Shown in pieces: positions 11,795 to 25,240 of a DNA stretch of 64,000 nucleotides (position 1 is its first letter; each line of letters starts with the position of its first letter). The stretch is taken from positions 1,061,718 to 1,125,717 of the forward strand of contig NW_023998422.1 of the NCBI RefSeq assembly GCF_014805625.2. The letters are read 5' to 3'. The notes under the pieces were generated by a model that worked only from the letters and a program-made list of their open reading frames with translations, searched no databases and was not told where the DNA came from. The translations under genes and the position numbers were made by a program. Source of the DNA: Glossina fuscipes (lineage: Eukaryota; Arthropoda; Insecta; Diptera; Glossinidae).

Positions 11795-12175
11795 CCTGTT
11801 GACTTCACCGGTCCTCACTTCTTTAAAGATAACTAAAGAGATATCATTAAAGTGAATGGAGAGCATTATAGATCGATGTTAACAGATTTTTTATGACTTG
11901 TTCAACTGGTTTCAACAAGACAGGCATCCGAAGTAATTCGAGGGCACAAAATGTAGTATTTTCTGGCGAGTATAATAGCAAAAATTCGTAAGTATTATCG
12001 TAAATAATTTACAGGTTATAGTGAAGGCCGCCGATGCAGAAATTTGCTTCACACTTGGCCATATAAAGACTCGAAGTTAAAATAGACGCGGTCGGTTTAC
12101 TGATACGCCTGCAATTAACAAAACCACTTTTGGACTTATTGAGATCGTTCACATTCAAGGCGAGCGTAGCCTCCC
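11795..12175 (+). pseudogene. Decayed Tc1/mariner-superfamily transposase fragment
   Basis: Translated pieces in two frames match the DDE transposase region of mariner-related elements: FTGPHFFKDN, DIIKVNGEHYRSMLTDF, and, after a frameshift, LFNWFQQDRHPK, which contains the catalytic aspartate of the usual WFQQDGA motif. Further pieces (YACNXQNHF-like, IVHIQGE) follow downstream. Several stops and shifts make it non-functional. No terminal repeats were located. Confidence 0.6.
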
Positions 12176-15100
12176 TTTTTACCAAAACTAATAATTTAAA
12201 GATTAAAAAAGAGAGAGAGAACGAGAGAGAAAGAGAGAGAGAGAGAAACGCTATATAAAGTTACTAAATAAATGAGAAAGACGTTTAACTAGTCAGTTCT
12301 AGTTCTTTCTATTAGACGAGGTTCAACTGTGAATTGCCTAAAACAGAAAGAAAGATCTCATAATTATTATTATTTGTTGTTATTTTGTAAACGATGAAAA
12401 TACAATTACTAACAGGTACAGACATGTGAATGCAGATAACATAAATTTTCATGATCATTAACGTAGCAATTTTCCATGAATTTCTGGTATTTTAAAAAGA
12501 GAGCGGGAGAGAGATACAATTGCAAAGAAAATTGTGGAAATTTCAAGAGCATAAGCGATCGTGAGCATATAAAATTTATTTTTACTACCGATCAGTATAT
12601 ATTTCCAATACATTGTCATAATACTCGGCGTTGTCGTTCGGCGTAGATGATAACACAAAGCATACGGTAAACAGCATAGTATACCACGAAGTATATATCT
12701 GTGTATATAGACATATGGTTTAAAACAGCAAATGTGCGGATGCAAGTGCACCTTTCTACGCATTGTTATTTTCTTACTGTTTTTGTTTGCGTAAGTGTGT
12801 GTGTGTGCGTGTGTGTTTATGACTTAAAGCCTACTTTCTTTCGTTTTGATATATGAAATCTTTTTACTTCTTTTTTTTTTTTTTTTTTGATTTGTCAGCC
12901 GGTTAATGAGTTTCGCAAGTTGCCGGAATAAATTTATTGGCTCTAAGCAACATATCAAGCACTATATGTGAAATTAATATAAAAAAAAATCAGTGCCATG
13001 CTAATGAACTATTCGAACAAAGAAGTTGGTTAAAGAAAGAGATGAATCTGTCTCTTAACATCAATATCAATACCAATCAATAACAACCGCAAGCAATAAC
13101 AATAAAACAAAAATGAAAAAAATGCAAATAAAATGCTTTAACAAATACAATTATGGAGGAAATAAAAGGCGCTTCTCGATATGAATACACATCTATGAGC
13201 GATGGCCTTTCAGAAATGCCGTACAAATATTTGTATGCATGTAAATGGCTATTATCAACACGTAAACCAATAAAGGAACTACTTACTGACATGATGAAAT
13301 CTCTTTGTGTGCAAGTGCCACTAAAAGAGATTTAAAGCGAAATAAAAAAAAAATTTACAAAAAAAAAAGAAAAGATAGTAGTAATAATGCAATTTATACG
13401 GTAAATAATAAAATCTATGCCAAATAAATGCAATTTTATCGTAAAAACGATAATAGTTTACTCGCATATGAAAGATTACATATAGTGTGTGTGATATACG
13501 AGATATGTATAAGGGATATAGCATAAACTGTTGATTTGAGAGAACAAGAGAGAAGTGATCACTCGTACTTGTTTGACTTTCACCTAATTTCTCTCTCCTA
13601 CTCTCTCTCACTCTCTCTCTCTCTCGTCACTAGCTAATTTCTGCATGCACACTGTTTAAAAGAGAAATTTTGTACCATCAGTTGTCTCGAATTCGTTTAA
13701 GCGTACGGTAGTTTGATTGGAAAAATGCTTTAAGAAACTATACAAAAAAAAAAATTAGTTAATTGCATGGAAAGTGAAGAAAAGGCAGAGAAAAAAAAAA
13801 TAGGTCTAATTTATTTGATGAGATAATGAGAGTTGTGTATAAGCAATTAATATACATGTGATATATCTATATATATATATATATATATATGTGTATGTGT
13901 AATAAAAAATGAATTGAAATTTCTTGTGCTTCTCCCAAAGACGTAAATAATTGAATTGAATACAAAAAAAAATAAAAGGAAAGAAATTTGCATAAATTAA
14001 AAATTAAGAGCAAAGCAACATATTCTATAGTTTAATTATTAAACTGCAATATATTTGGAATTGTTCGTCGTTTGTGGATTATAAATTTTGATTTGTATGC
14101 CTCAAGGTGTGTATATGCGTGCGTCTTATATCCATCTATGATAACAATAATAATAATAATAATAATAATAATAGCAACAACAATCATATAATAAATTTGA
14201 TTATGCATAACGATGCGAATGTACGATTATTATTGTATTTATATTATTATTATTTGCTATTATTATCATTTATTATTTATTTCTTATACTATCGTATCTA
14301 TGTAATCTGTGTCAATGCATATATATATATACATACGTATATATATGTTTACATAGGCATTTAATTACATGCAGCTTTATACGTACGAATATCCATAAGT
14401 TTTCTATGAATTGTTAACTGGTTTATAAATTTTTCTTTAATACTTTAATAACATTTTGATTAGTTTTAGACTGTAAAACTAAAACAAAATTTTATGCATA
14501 TGTTTGTGTTTCATTAATTATATAATGAGAGTGTCTTTCTGTCTGTTTCTTATTTTTTTTTTTTTGGTACATTTGTAACAGTACGATTAACTATAAGCAT
14601 TTTCGTAATATCTATCCATGTATGACATGCCATGACTTTCAAATGGTTAAAATGTTGACTCTATCTCTAAAAGACCAAGTCTCTTTTATGTAATAGTGGG
14701 CTATTTACTTTATGATGTTTCATAAATGACATCTTTAAAGCATGCAAAGTAAATAATTTTTGACGATCGCAGTGAATATTTTTATTTGGGGGTTTACTTT
14801 TCAATTTGCAAACTGAGTTGCTGGTGTTATGTACTATACATTCGGATTACAATTAAATTTTTTCGATTTTTGATTACAACTACAACTAATAATATAAACA
14901 AAATAAAGTTTTTATTTTTTTATTTTTTAATTACAATTACTGTCCTTGTTATAATGTTGAAAAGTTTATAAAAAATAAAACATTTTTTCTCAACTTGATA
15001 AGCAGGTTAAACATCTTTGAGTAGTGTTTGTTCGAAACTATTATTCTTTTTCATTAAGAAGATAAAATATCTTCGAAGAAAAGTTAGAGAGACAATTATG

Positions 15101-15387
15101 AAAGGTAATCTACATACAATACTATCATTAACACTACTTTTCTATTAATCCTCAAGTGTTGAGAAGCATTGAAAAATGCAAGATCAAAAGATTTTCGAGC
15201 ATTCGCTTTAGCCATATAATTGCAACTGGACCCAGCGACCTTACAGAAGTCTTCTTCTACTCGAAGTATGACATTTGTAATAATTCTATGGATATCCTGA
15301 AACCAGTTACGGAACGCAATATCCGTACAATGTAGTACTTGATTAAATCCGTTCCGCTTAATATTCAGTGTGACTTTCTCAAATAGA
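12176..15387. other. Long AT-rich interval, simple repeats only
   Basis: Simple repeats include GA runs near 12209-12243, GT near 12795-12817, CT near 13604-13625, AT near 13866-13891 and AAT near 14146-14173. The last makes a chance frame of poly-asparagine on the plus strand. No exon, RNA gene or transposon protein was recognised. Confidence 0.35.
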
Positions 15388-15478
15388 ATCGTTAGCCTGT
15401 GTTGTTAGTGTTCAATTTTTTTTTTTTCTTTTTAATCCAAGAATTTATTTTATTAGTGTAAAAATTATAATAATAATA
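15388..15478 (+). mobile_element. SINE-like 3' fragment, copy 3
   Basis: Plus-strand copy of the family at 1646 and 3876: GTTAGCCTGTGTTGTTAGTG, then TTCAA, a T-rich run, CCAAGAATTTATTTTATTAG, and an ATAATAATAATA-type tail. The head is missing. Confidence 0.45.
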
Positions 15479-16254
15479 TTATATATCTTTGAATAGTGTT
15501 TATTGGAAACTATTATCACTTTTCATTAATAAAATCATATATCTTGTCATAAAGCATCCCACGGAGGAATAAATTTTGTCAATAGCACTTTTCATGGCTC
15601 CACAGTATCATGTCGATCTTAGGTGATAGATGGACTGCCATATTCAAAGAATTTTTTTTTGGTTACAGCTTGCACAACTTGTCTTTCTTAGACAAGGTAA
15701 ATGTCTATTTCATTTATTTAGCGCTCCTTGCTATGTAAAATCCTTCACATATTCCTAATGTTTTTCAAACCATTTATTTTGACTTGACTTGCCCTCGCAT
15801 AGCGAAGCTGTTAAGAAGCTGGACAATTTAGTCAGCGTGACCTGGTTCAATTCTGAGATTTCGTCTCTCTCGCCCCACTTCTTTTTCACAAGCATCGTTG
15901 AGTGGTTGGTTGTTCATTAAGAATAAAAAAAGAAAAAAATGGCGTAATTTTATTTTTAAATACAGAAATGCTTTTTTTCTATTTTTATTCATGTTTCGTT
16001 GTATATTTTTAATTCGTTCTAAAGTGTAAAAGATGATGAGTCGCATTCACGAAAACCTTCATCATATCTAACATTATATAATAAGCAAGAAAAAAAACCC
16101 AACCTTTTCAAAGTAATATATAACAAGTAAGGAATTCACATTCGGCCCTGTCCGAAGCTTTAATACTTAGCATCTCTTAAAAAAGGCTAAAGAGAAAGGA
16201 GAAAATGAAGTTTCCATATTTTTGCTGACTTTTCTATTTGGAAATTTGTATCTT
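15479..16254. other. No gene recognised; possible tRNA-like segment
   Basis: Near 15790-15860 there is an A-box-like TAGCGAAGCTG and, about 37 bases on, a B-box-like CTGGTTCAATTCT. The flanking arms do not pair as tRNA stems, so I do not call a tRNA gene. The rest is AT-rich without recognisable features. Confidence 0.3.
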
Positions 16255-16535
16255 TTATATTGGGTATTGGCAAACGTGGTCTCAGTTTTTGACCGGTCTA
16301 AGTCGATTTCCAATTGCTTTACAAACTTGAAGCCGATATTTTCATTTTTGCGAACTAAAGAATGTTTACCATAGATTTTACAAGGTTAGGCAGGCAGACA
16401 GACAGATGGACAAATGAATGAACCAATATGCTGAAGCGCACTCCCACTAGTTAAGAATGTATATACTCTGTATGGTTGTTGAAGCTTGCTTTTGAACGTT
16501 ATAAAACTTTTGACAAAAGAATGAAAACTTGATAC
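16255..16535 (-). mobile_element. DINE-1/Helentron-like copy
   Basis: Reverse-oriented copy with GGCAGGCAGACAGACAGATG as core, followed by GTATATACTCTGTATGG and GAACGTTATAAAACTTTTGA, in the family order. It sits directly beside another copy at 16555. Confidence 0.6.
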
Positions 16536-16554
16536 ACTGTGATGTTGGGAAGAA

Positions 16555-16965
16555 GCGTCCGATTTTCGTACAGACACCATAGCATCGAATATACCTTTAA
16601 ATTTTTATTAATTTATCAGTTGTAGTTTATAAGTAATGAGCGAAGTACCAATGTTGTCCTTTTTGACAACAGAGATGTTTTCAGTCCACGTGGTATTGTG
16701 GGCGTGTTCTTCCACCGATTTACCCCATTTACAATGTTGGCATGCGTGCAAAAACAACCAATGTTTCTGCCAAACTTGAAACCGGTCGCTCCGTTTTTGG
16801 GGCCAGGAAAATGTTTAGAAAAGCCGGACAGACGGACATGCACGTGTACAGGACAAAAATGCATATATCTTGCGGAGTCTCCGAAGTTTCCTTCTGGACG
16901 CTGCAAAGGTTTTGCCAAATTGAGTATGTCCGTCATCCTTCAGTGGTTTGGTAAAGGGTTTTAAC
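16555..16965 (-). mobile_element. DINE-1/Helentron-like copy
   Basis: Reverse-oriented. It shares the ATTGTGGGCGTGT block, the CAATGTTTCTGCCAAA block and the CCAGGAAAATGTTTA block with the copy at 4495-4735, and ends with GGAGTCTCCGAAGTTTCCTT and GACGCTGCAAAGGTTTTGCC. Open frames across it are incidental. Confidence 0.6.
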
Positions 16966-19900
16966 CCCTGTGAACGGTATTAAATTTGTTTAAAAGTCCT
17001 CAGGGGATGTTTTTTAAAAAGTTTCAGGATAATAACTATCATAGGTTGATCTTGGTTCTTTGTTTCTTGGCTGCAAACAGCGGGTTCTCCAATTTTCAGC
17101 TGATATTTTAAATCGTGCTATTGAAAATTTGCTAAATATGTTGAATTAATATTTTCTGGAAATTGTGGCCTTGAGGGGCCAAACAAAAATACCTACACGC
17201 GTTAGTGGTGAATGTTGAAAATTAGAAAACCTTGAAATCTAAGCATTAGATAATGTTCAACAAATCCTCAAAGTGTCGTATGTTTACTGTTTTTTTTTTT
17301 TCTGCGAAATAACTTGTTCGGTTTACGCTTCCATTTTTAATCTTTCGCTTTAAAGTTTGGATTGGAAAACTTGAGAGCTATTTTAACTACCAGAGGTTGG
17401 TTGAGTTTAGTATATTAAAGCGACCTTTGTACAATAAATTCAGTAATGATTATTGCTTTATTTATTATAGTTTTTTTTTTTTTTACCATCGAGGACGTTA
17501 GCCATGCCGTTCAACATATTAATCGTTCGCATGGAGGTTTCGCACAATCAACAATCAATGCTTAACTATTTGAAAATGAATTTATGTTTAAAATGAACTG
17601 CGAATAGTTCAAGGATGGGTGGAGATCAGTTCATTTGTGACCGCACACAGGTGCAAAACTTTTTCCTGTCAAAACGCAACATACTTACCGCACAAACTAT
17701 CACACGGAGCCGCATTTTAAGTAGAGAAAATATCATTTTTGGCCATTCCGGGCATATGCACACGTAATAAAAAAAAAAAAAAAGCGGGCGAACAGGAAGA
17801 GTACGCTTTAAAGGCATATGTAAGCCGTGTTGCTTTCTTTAACCAAAAACTAAAATTAAAAGGTAGTTTCACTCAAAGTTGCTTTAATTAATTCAGTAAA
17901 AAAACTACTGCAGTCTAACAACTTCCAAAACTTTATTAAATAGATAGCAACAAAAATACATTTAAAATCAGGTCAGCAATGTATTTACTATAACTATATA
18001 TATATATATTTATATGCGTATATATGTGTCCACGTATGCGTACAGAAATATATGCTCAGTTCGTTTACGTTAAGCCTCAAAGCAATGTGCACACGTTTCA
18101 ACGAATGAATTCAGCCGTTCATTAATGTAGCGAGATAAAGGTAAACTATTATAAAACACAAGTTTTCTTAGTTACACTGAGGATGGTGCTTGCTTAGGAT
18201 ATTTATGAAACTGCATTAATTAGGTCTACAATAGAGTTTTAATTTTCCCTTTTCATGATTGCAAAGCGTTGAAATTAAAGTAAATCAAATCGGATGAGTA
18301 AACGTAGCATTAGAAATGTTATAGGTCATTAAAAAATGTAGTGCCTCTTCGATAATAAATGTTTTCTCGCTTGTGCTTTATAAGCTTTTTCAGTTTGGCT
18401 GAACATTCCCGATGTTTCAGATGACAGTCATCAAATGTTTATTACCCGTAATAGTGTTACTTTACTACGCTTCGTCGGAAGACTATTAGTGAAAAATGAC
18501 ACACAAACCAAAAACATAATATAAACATAAATTAGGAAGAGATAAAAACGCTTAGAAAGAAAAAATACTCTACACTACTTCGCTTAATACAGTTTTTTGT
18601 TTGCCGGTTCCTGGTCGAAAAGCTAAAGCGATTCGAACCGACAAAGTGTCAAATGTTATAAAAAGTTTCAGAGGAAAATGCAAGCCGGTTAGAAGAACGA
18701 TTCGGAAAGTGATTCTGAATCGGTTGATGTAACAAAAGATGGGCTTATCTCAAGATGCTCCGAGTGTTGCCTGCTTGCGTAGTACTACAGGCAGTTATTA
18801 TTGCATATACGCTCACTTTTTCTGTACAGCTGTACAGCTAAGCGAAGGAATCGGTTATGGTAGCGTACATTAGAACTTTTCCTGAAAAAAAAAAAAAAAA
18901 AATTGAACTTTTAGGCACAAACTATGCCCCACAAATTTACGAAGGGCACTACATTGCATTGGCAGAATAAATTACTATAGCATCTTTTTGATATTTGATG
19001 ATCACTTTTTCGTTTTCAATCTAATAAAGAAAATGTTGACGTTAACCATGGCAGTGGTTCGTGCCATACCAAATTCGCACGTTCGAGACACCTGCCACAA
19101 CGTACGACTTAATAAAATTTTATGGGCAATCGTGACTTTCGCATTCTTACTGGACCTACACAACTTGATCGTGTACAAAAAAATGCCAGTAGTTTTTTTT
19201 TTTTTTTCTTACTTGTCTCTGCGTAGCCTTTAACAAATGAAATCTAGCGATCATTAATTCCTCTAGGTGTTCCAAAACATTTGATAATAACGCTCTAAAC
19301 CGTTGTTCTATTAAAGAAACTGTTATAAGATTGTTTGTTTTGGATGCAACTATGGATTTCTTTACCGATTCTAGTATATCGCAAGTGTCTGACAGAGACT
19401 TGAGACTTATATTCTCGGAACTGGCATTATTGCTCTAATGAGCTCTTTAAACATAACTTAAGACGTAGGGACACTCATTTCAAGAAGTGTATCGAAAGCG
19501 GACATTCCATGAAAATCGTCATCGCATGTTTGCGAACATGATTATCATTACGATATTTTTACTTTTTGTCGATATTTGTAGGTAATTGTAGTGCCTATCA
19601 ACATTCTCAAGTCTTATAATAGTTTTACAAGCTTATAATATAAGCAAAGCCGCAATATTCGATTAATCAAAATGTATACCATTACCACAGCCAGTTTTAT
19701 TACGAAAGATCGCTAAGCCCATGTGGTAAGTACTCAGAAGTCGCGGTAAAGTGATCGGTTTGCCTAAAAAAAAAAAAAAAAAAAAAAAATTGATAATCTT
19801 TAGTAAATAAATAAATGCTCTTCAAAGCCAACTAAAACTGAAAGACTTAAGCAACGAACTTGAAAGTATATTGTACTATTTTGTTTTTTTTTCTTGACTT

Positions 19901-21698
19901 ATTGCCAAAGCTTTATTGAACAAATTACCGAAAAAGCAAAGAAAAAAAAAAGAAAAAAACTAACTAACTAACGAACAGAGTGATTCATATTCAACGGCAA
20001 ATATAACTCAAATATGTGCTTAGATGTGTGCATGTGTCACATATAGTCAAGGTGATAATAGCTGTTTAATATTAAAATCATGATTTGGCACAACTCCCGC
20101 TAAAAGGATGACCACAATGTCAACTAAATTGGAATAATTTATAATAAATTCGTTAAAACAAAAAAACAAAAATTGTTCTCACATTTTCAACTAATGTAAA
20201 CTTAACAGTAATAATATTGAGAAATGAAAAAAATTGATTTTTTTTTTAACCGCAAGTCAATAGCTCTTGTGTGGTAGTAGATGTATAGAATCGCCCCTTC
20301 TTTTGAAAAATTATTACAAAAATTTTTAAATAGGAAGAATTCGAAAGGAGTAAAGAAAAAAACAACAACAACAAAACAAAGTTGAAACATATACATATTT
20401 ATTAACCGAAAAGTATTTCAGTGAGTAATTGGCCGAAAATGAAGCAAAAACTACTTGTTTGTGTAAATAACTTAAAAAGTGAAAGTTTTTTTTTTCCTAT
20501 ACCATTATTGCATTGCATATGTGTGCGTCTACATATATATGTAATATTTATACAGAAATTTTGAGCCTTCTTTTTTTTACTCACATTTTTTTTAATTTTT
20601 ATTTTCATTGTAAACAGAAAGAGAGCGGAGTTATGTAGCAAATGGTTAATGTTCATGGGCATTTAAAGCTAAACGCGTTGCTTCGATGTATTATACGAAC
20701 AACATAAGTATATATTTTATATATATATATATTTGTATGCACAGATTTATATTTTTTCATAAACTCTCATACAAACACACATGTACATATATATGTCTGT
20801 TTATATATATATATATACATATATATATTCGGTGTATATAGGAATTGATGGTAACAAATATTTAATTTAACGTCTTATTTAACTGAAGAGGGTCAAGGAC
20901 GTTATTACGTAGTTACATAAAAACCCTTTAACTTGTATTTGTCTTTTGTAATCAGTGAAATTTTATGAAATTACTATTAAGAAAGATGAACTCTGAGCAA
21001 CATATGGTTCATAATACCAACATACTCACTGAACTGTAAGCCGTTATATTATGTTATTTCGTTTGGTTATAAAAGACTTAACTTAATATGAACTAAGTGC
21101 AATGTAAAGATAGCAATTTATGATATCTTAAACTTTTTATTATATCTAAGTTTAGCTTCGTTTCCTTGCAAAGTTTTCATTGAACTGGTTTCGATCTCTT
21201 CTTGTTTGCTCTCTCGCCCTTTCGCTCTCTGTGCATCTCGCTGTTACTCATTCACTCTTTACATCAAATACTTGTGCGTTATATTTAACAGTTTTAACAG
21301 TAAACTGCTTACTCATTATTTAATTGTTACTTAATAGTTTGGCGGCAAAGATTGGCACGGGACAAGTTTAAAACCCTTTCACTTGCAGAACATAAACGAT
21401 TTTTAACAATTCATGTGCTTTCAAGCGTACACATGCTAAACAGTGCTTTACCATATGCTAATGCGCTTAGCAATTTCTTTAGTTAATTTTTCCCATTTGC
21501 TATTTTATTACCCCGTAAAATAAGAAAGCTTGCTATCAATCCGAGATACAAGCTACTTCAGTTAACTAATCACAATTTATTACCTGCTTTTTAATAACTT
21601 TTTTAAATAGAGAATGAATGATCTCTATGGAAGTGAACTAAATAACCTATATTTTAATCTCGTACGTTTAGCGGGACTTTAAAGAGACTCTACAAGGC

Positions 21699-21731
<33 letters not shown>

Positions 21732-21954
21732 GAATTACTTTAAATATTTGTAATAGTGTGACTGCCTGTTTACGCAATTATCAACGACATTATCGTAGCA
21801 TGAGAATGGGTATCGTAGGCGAACGCTAATTAAAATTATACTTTGGAAAATTTGTAGAAAGATTATCTATGCGGGGAGTTTGAAATGAAGTAATCCGCCA
21901 GACAAGGATGGTAACGTTGTAGATATGTTCTTCCGTTGACCACATATAGGAATT
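16966..21954. other. Long AT-rich interval, no gene recognised
   Basis: Almost 5 kb without a recognisable exon or mobile-element protein. Homopolymers are frequent (poly-T near 17288 and 17469, poly-A near 17768, 18886 and 19766) and AT runs occur near 18000, 20720, 20800 and 21700-21730. The even composition and absence of transposon debris would suit introns or UTRs of a neuronal-type gene, but no splice-linked open frame supports this. Confidence 0.35.
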
Positions 21955-21990
21955 GTTCGCAAACAACTCGTAAAGTATACGCACTCTTCA

Positions 21991-22134
21991 TCACATTTTG
22001 TGCCGATTTAGCCATGTCCGTCTGTTCGTCAAAATTGATCACATTTTATGTCGATTTAGCCATGTCCTTCTGTTCGTCCAACTTGATCACATTTTGTGCC
22101 CATTTAGCCGTCTGTACGTCAAACTGTTCGTTAT
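21991..22134 (+). repeat. Three-copy 48-bp tandem repeat of a DINE-1-like core
   Basis: TCACATTTTGTGCCGATTTA and its variants start at 21991, 22039 and 22087, an exact 48-bp period. Each unit contains the family core (GATTTAGCCATGTCCGTCTG or a variant). Because 48 is a multiple of three, the frame stays open and produces spurious repetitive peptides. Confidence 0.75.
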
Positions 22135-22439
22135 TGCTATTGTTGAAATGCTCAAGATCAGAAAGTTGAAAATTTGCGTACATATTTTTGAATGACGGCC
22201 TCAGGTTAAGTTTAAAAGTCAGCCTTAACTCGCCCGCAATCAAATAATTAATTGTTAAAAAATCTTTTGTATACGTAACGAATAATCGTATGTTTATAAT
22301 TGTAATTGAAGATTTTGTACGAATGTAACTTAAGTTCAAGGTGAACAAAGTGTAAAGACTTGATAAAAATAGGTGAAAAGATTTAACGACTGTACGGCTT
22401 TACAACTTGACTTCTACTTTGCATTTCTCTGCAATGTTA
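22135..22439. other. No feature seen
   Basis: AT-rich DNA between the tandem DINE-like core and the retroelement remains. Nothing recognisable. Confidence 0.3.
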
Positions 22440-23700
22440 CTTCGTTTGTTTAACTATTCGCTAACAGCTCTCTGCTATCTACTGTTCTTCTAAGCACCAA
22501 GACTTCACAATCAGTCGTTCTGCTCGTTATCTGTCCCAGAGATGACAATATATCTTCTTCCTCAGCCTTAGAAGATTTCCATGACTTCATATAATCAAAT
22601 CTGGTGGCAGCATTACGTGAGCATTGAAAGTCTATGACTTTTTGAACATCATACGTTTTATTATGACAACTCGATATGGACTTGAATACCTTTTCAGCCA
22701 ACTTTCGCTGTGAGAAACTGTGTCCTTTTTATGGCCATTAATTCTCCAACGTCCTAAGTTCTTCCTTTTTAACAATGTTTGCCGTAGCATCGCTTATACG
22801 AATATTATGACTTCTGGAGACTAAAGAGCAAATATTCCAACCATCCATGGCTAATATTGATTTTCATACGTGTTCCGAATAATATTTGAAACGATGAAAA
22901 CTTTGTTGAAACATTTAAAGTGGACTTTATTGCCTTTTGAGTTTGTCCAACAAATTTATACCATTTCAATTACTCAGACGATGACAGTTTGGCCATAATT
23001 ACCATTGTATTTCTATTTATTCTCTCCATATGACAAGCGCCCCGAAGTACACCAGTTGCAATCTGAATATATTCGACATTATACGAGTATATATACTAAC
23101 GCTTTTTTCAGGCTGTTGATTGCATCAATATCTCTTCGATCACAAATCCACAATTGGTTTTGTTTTCTGATTTGCGTTCTTCTTTTTTATGGCCTGTTGA
23201 ACCGCAGTTAAACAGTGCCCTTTTCAGATTTTTTTTCCATACTATCCTGCTCTAAATTCCATACTTTTCTCGAAGTTCTTTGAACATTTTAGCAGCGTAC
23301 ATAAGATATTCGCTTATAATTCTTAATCGATTTACTATATGTTGGGCGACCGATAGTCCGTCAGCTGTAGCTAACCATTGTAGCAACTTTTCTCATATGA
23401 AGTGTTTGCTCGTAAAGCGTTTCTTTTTCTAACTTATGTCTTTCTGATAGTTTACTGTGTATTTTGACACTCCTCAGACATTTCGTACTCGTTCATTTGT
23501 TCAGTTTCAATTTTCCATATATCTTCAACACTGGCTATGGTACTCAAGAAAAGGTTCAGACTTTTCTTTGTGTGAAATTAAATGTTTGTAATCTAAACCA
23601 ATTTATTAAAATTTTGTGGCCCAAGTTGCTGCCATCGCTGTACATCGCAGACATATTACAATACAATAATTAGGACGAGTTGTTTTCCTAGAAGCCGGAA
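22440..23700 (-). pseudogene. Decayed Ty3/gypsy-like retrotransposon with internal deletion
   Basis: Read on the minus strand, 23700-23160 resembles a Gag region that ends in a zinc-knuckle-like FNCGSTGHKKEE near 23180-23215 (expected final Cys changed). The sequence then passes, without protease, reverse transcriptase or RNase H, to an integrase C-terminal region. That region has WYKFVGQTQKAIKSTLN and FQILFGTRMK near 22850-22970, then AIKRTQF near 22725, and KTYDVQKVIDFQCSRN to FDYMKSWKS near 22530-22650. These are the usual end-of-integrase motifs (FGTxMK, IKRTQF, YDVxKV, ADYMKPW). Frameshifts and stops are frequent. I infer that most of pol was deleted. LTRs are not delimited, although 23980-24240 could be LTR-derived. 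The order and motifs make the class likely; the exact clade is unknown. Confidence 0.65.
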
Positions 23701-24480
23701 TCGTATAAAAATATTGCTGGTATCGGAAAAAACCAATAATTACCGGCCTATAATGATTCTTGCTTACCTTAATGAATTACTGTGCAAACAAATTCATAAT
23801 CAAATTCAATTCACTCTTAGAGTGCGATTTATTTGATTCATGTCAACCTGGCTGCGGAGCTAAGCATAGCAGTGTTGCCGCTTTAACCAAGATTACGGAT
23901 GACATTAGGTCCAGCAATGATGTTGGAAACATACAATTTCTTAGCCTATTTCTTTTCAAAGGCGATTGATTCAGTTGATTGTGATACTCCTTACGCTAAG
24001 TTTGAAAGGATGTTCAATTTTTCTCGTGAACCGTGATGAAGCTTATTCGCTTATACTTAGCCGGCAGATCGCAGGTTGTGATATGGAGGAGGCGTGTAAC
24101 ATTTGACTTTCTGTTGTAACATTGGTTATAAATACAACCCTGCAGAATATAGGGAGGCGAGAAAAATAATGAAGAGAGAAAAAGAGAAAGAGAGTTTTTG
24201 CTTTGGAGAAGGGTGAAAAAGCTAAACAATATAAAATCGTGTCTTAAATTTTACAAATAATTTGTAAAATCGCGTCATAATTTTGAAATAAAATGGTTTG
24301 CTTTTGTTTTAACTTAATAAATTTTAAAAATTATTATTCATTTTTTTTTTTTTTGATGGTATATTAAATACCAACACATTCTTTACTATAACTATTGTTT
24401 TTAAAATTAAAACAAATTTGCATTGCGCGTATATATGTCAACGCAAAAAAAAAAAAAAAAAAAAAAATTTTAAATTAATG
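23701..24480. other. Unassigned; possible retroelement flank
   Basis: This stretch contains the region 23980-24240, a candidate LTR remnant next to the decayed retroelement, a poly-T run near 24342 and a poly-A run of about 22 near 24447-24468. No gene is recognised. Confidence 0.3.
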
Positions 24481-25240
24481 CAAAATCATAACTAATAGAA
24501 GATAATAATGTTGACTCAGTGCCGGCAGAATCTCGAGCAATTGTTACACACGCGTCACAGAATTAGCAACGGCATAGGCAAAGAGTTTCATTGGAAAAAT
24601 TTTCAAGGTTAACTCATCAAATATCGGCTGCATTAAATATTTTTATATAAGCCTTACATGATATTGAGTTTCCAAATTCGCTACCAGCTACTCAAAAACT
24701 GTCCGATTATCCGCGTGCTGATTATGAAAGATTAAAGGAGGAGATATTAGCTGCTTAATAACTTTAAATCAAATGTTGAGATTAAAGAATTATCGGAGCG
24801 TGCTGGCAATGTTAGTCCATAGAACGACTTTTGGTATAATTGGAAGAGACTGAAAATCCTTTCGATGGCGTACACATTGGAATCGCCTGCAACAGTATTA
24901 GTAGCAGTATTAGTAGAATTAAGAAGATTCGAAGTAAGTTTCAGGGGCTTATAGCCTGCTTTCAACAATCATTGGAAAAATGTTTCGGGAATGATTGAAA
25001 GGGGTGAAAGTGTGGCTGGTTTGTATAGATTGACTGAAACAGTTGAGCAACTCTGCAGTAGCGATATTCATAATGCAATCGGCCAACCGACAACTATAGG
25101 ATTTTTTTTTTTTTCAGAAGGTATCCCTTTTATTCAATATAGGCACCTATTATATGTAATACGTTTTTATTGTCAAAAAAAAAAAAAAATAACAATAAAT
25201 AAAATGAAATAGTTTTCTTTGTTCGGAGGAAACTGGCTTA
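24481..25240 (+). other. Coding-like debris, unrecognised
   Basis: Short plus-strand peptides such as LSDYPRADYERLKEEILAA (near 24700-24757) and IKELSERAGNVSP (near 24784-24823) have normal protein composition but are broken by stops. They may be gag remains of a retroelement. I could not match them to a family. Confidence 0.3.

Noticed and set aside
14107..14364. Asparagine-rich protein
   Set aside because: It is produced by an AAT microsatellite followed by T-rich sequence; no conserved flanks.
15790..15870. tRNA gene
   Set aside because: A- and B-box-like strings are present but the acceptor and T arms do not pair, and the spacing gives no cloverleaf.
21936..22195. Repetitive-peptide gene
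   Set aside because: The open frame comes from a 48-bp tandem repeat of a DINE-1-like core, whose period is a multiple of three.
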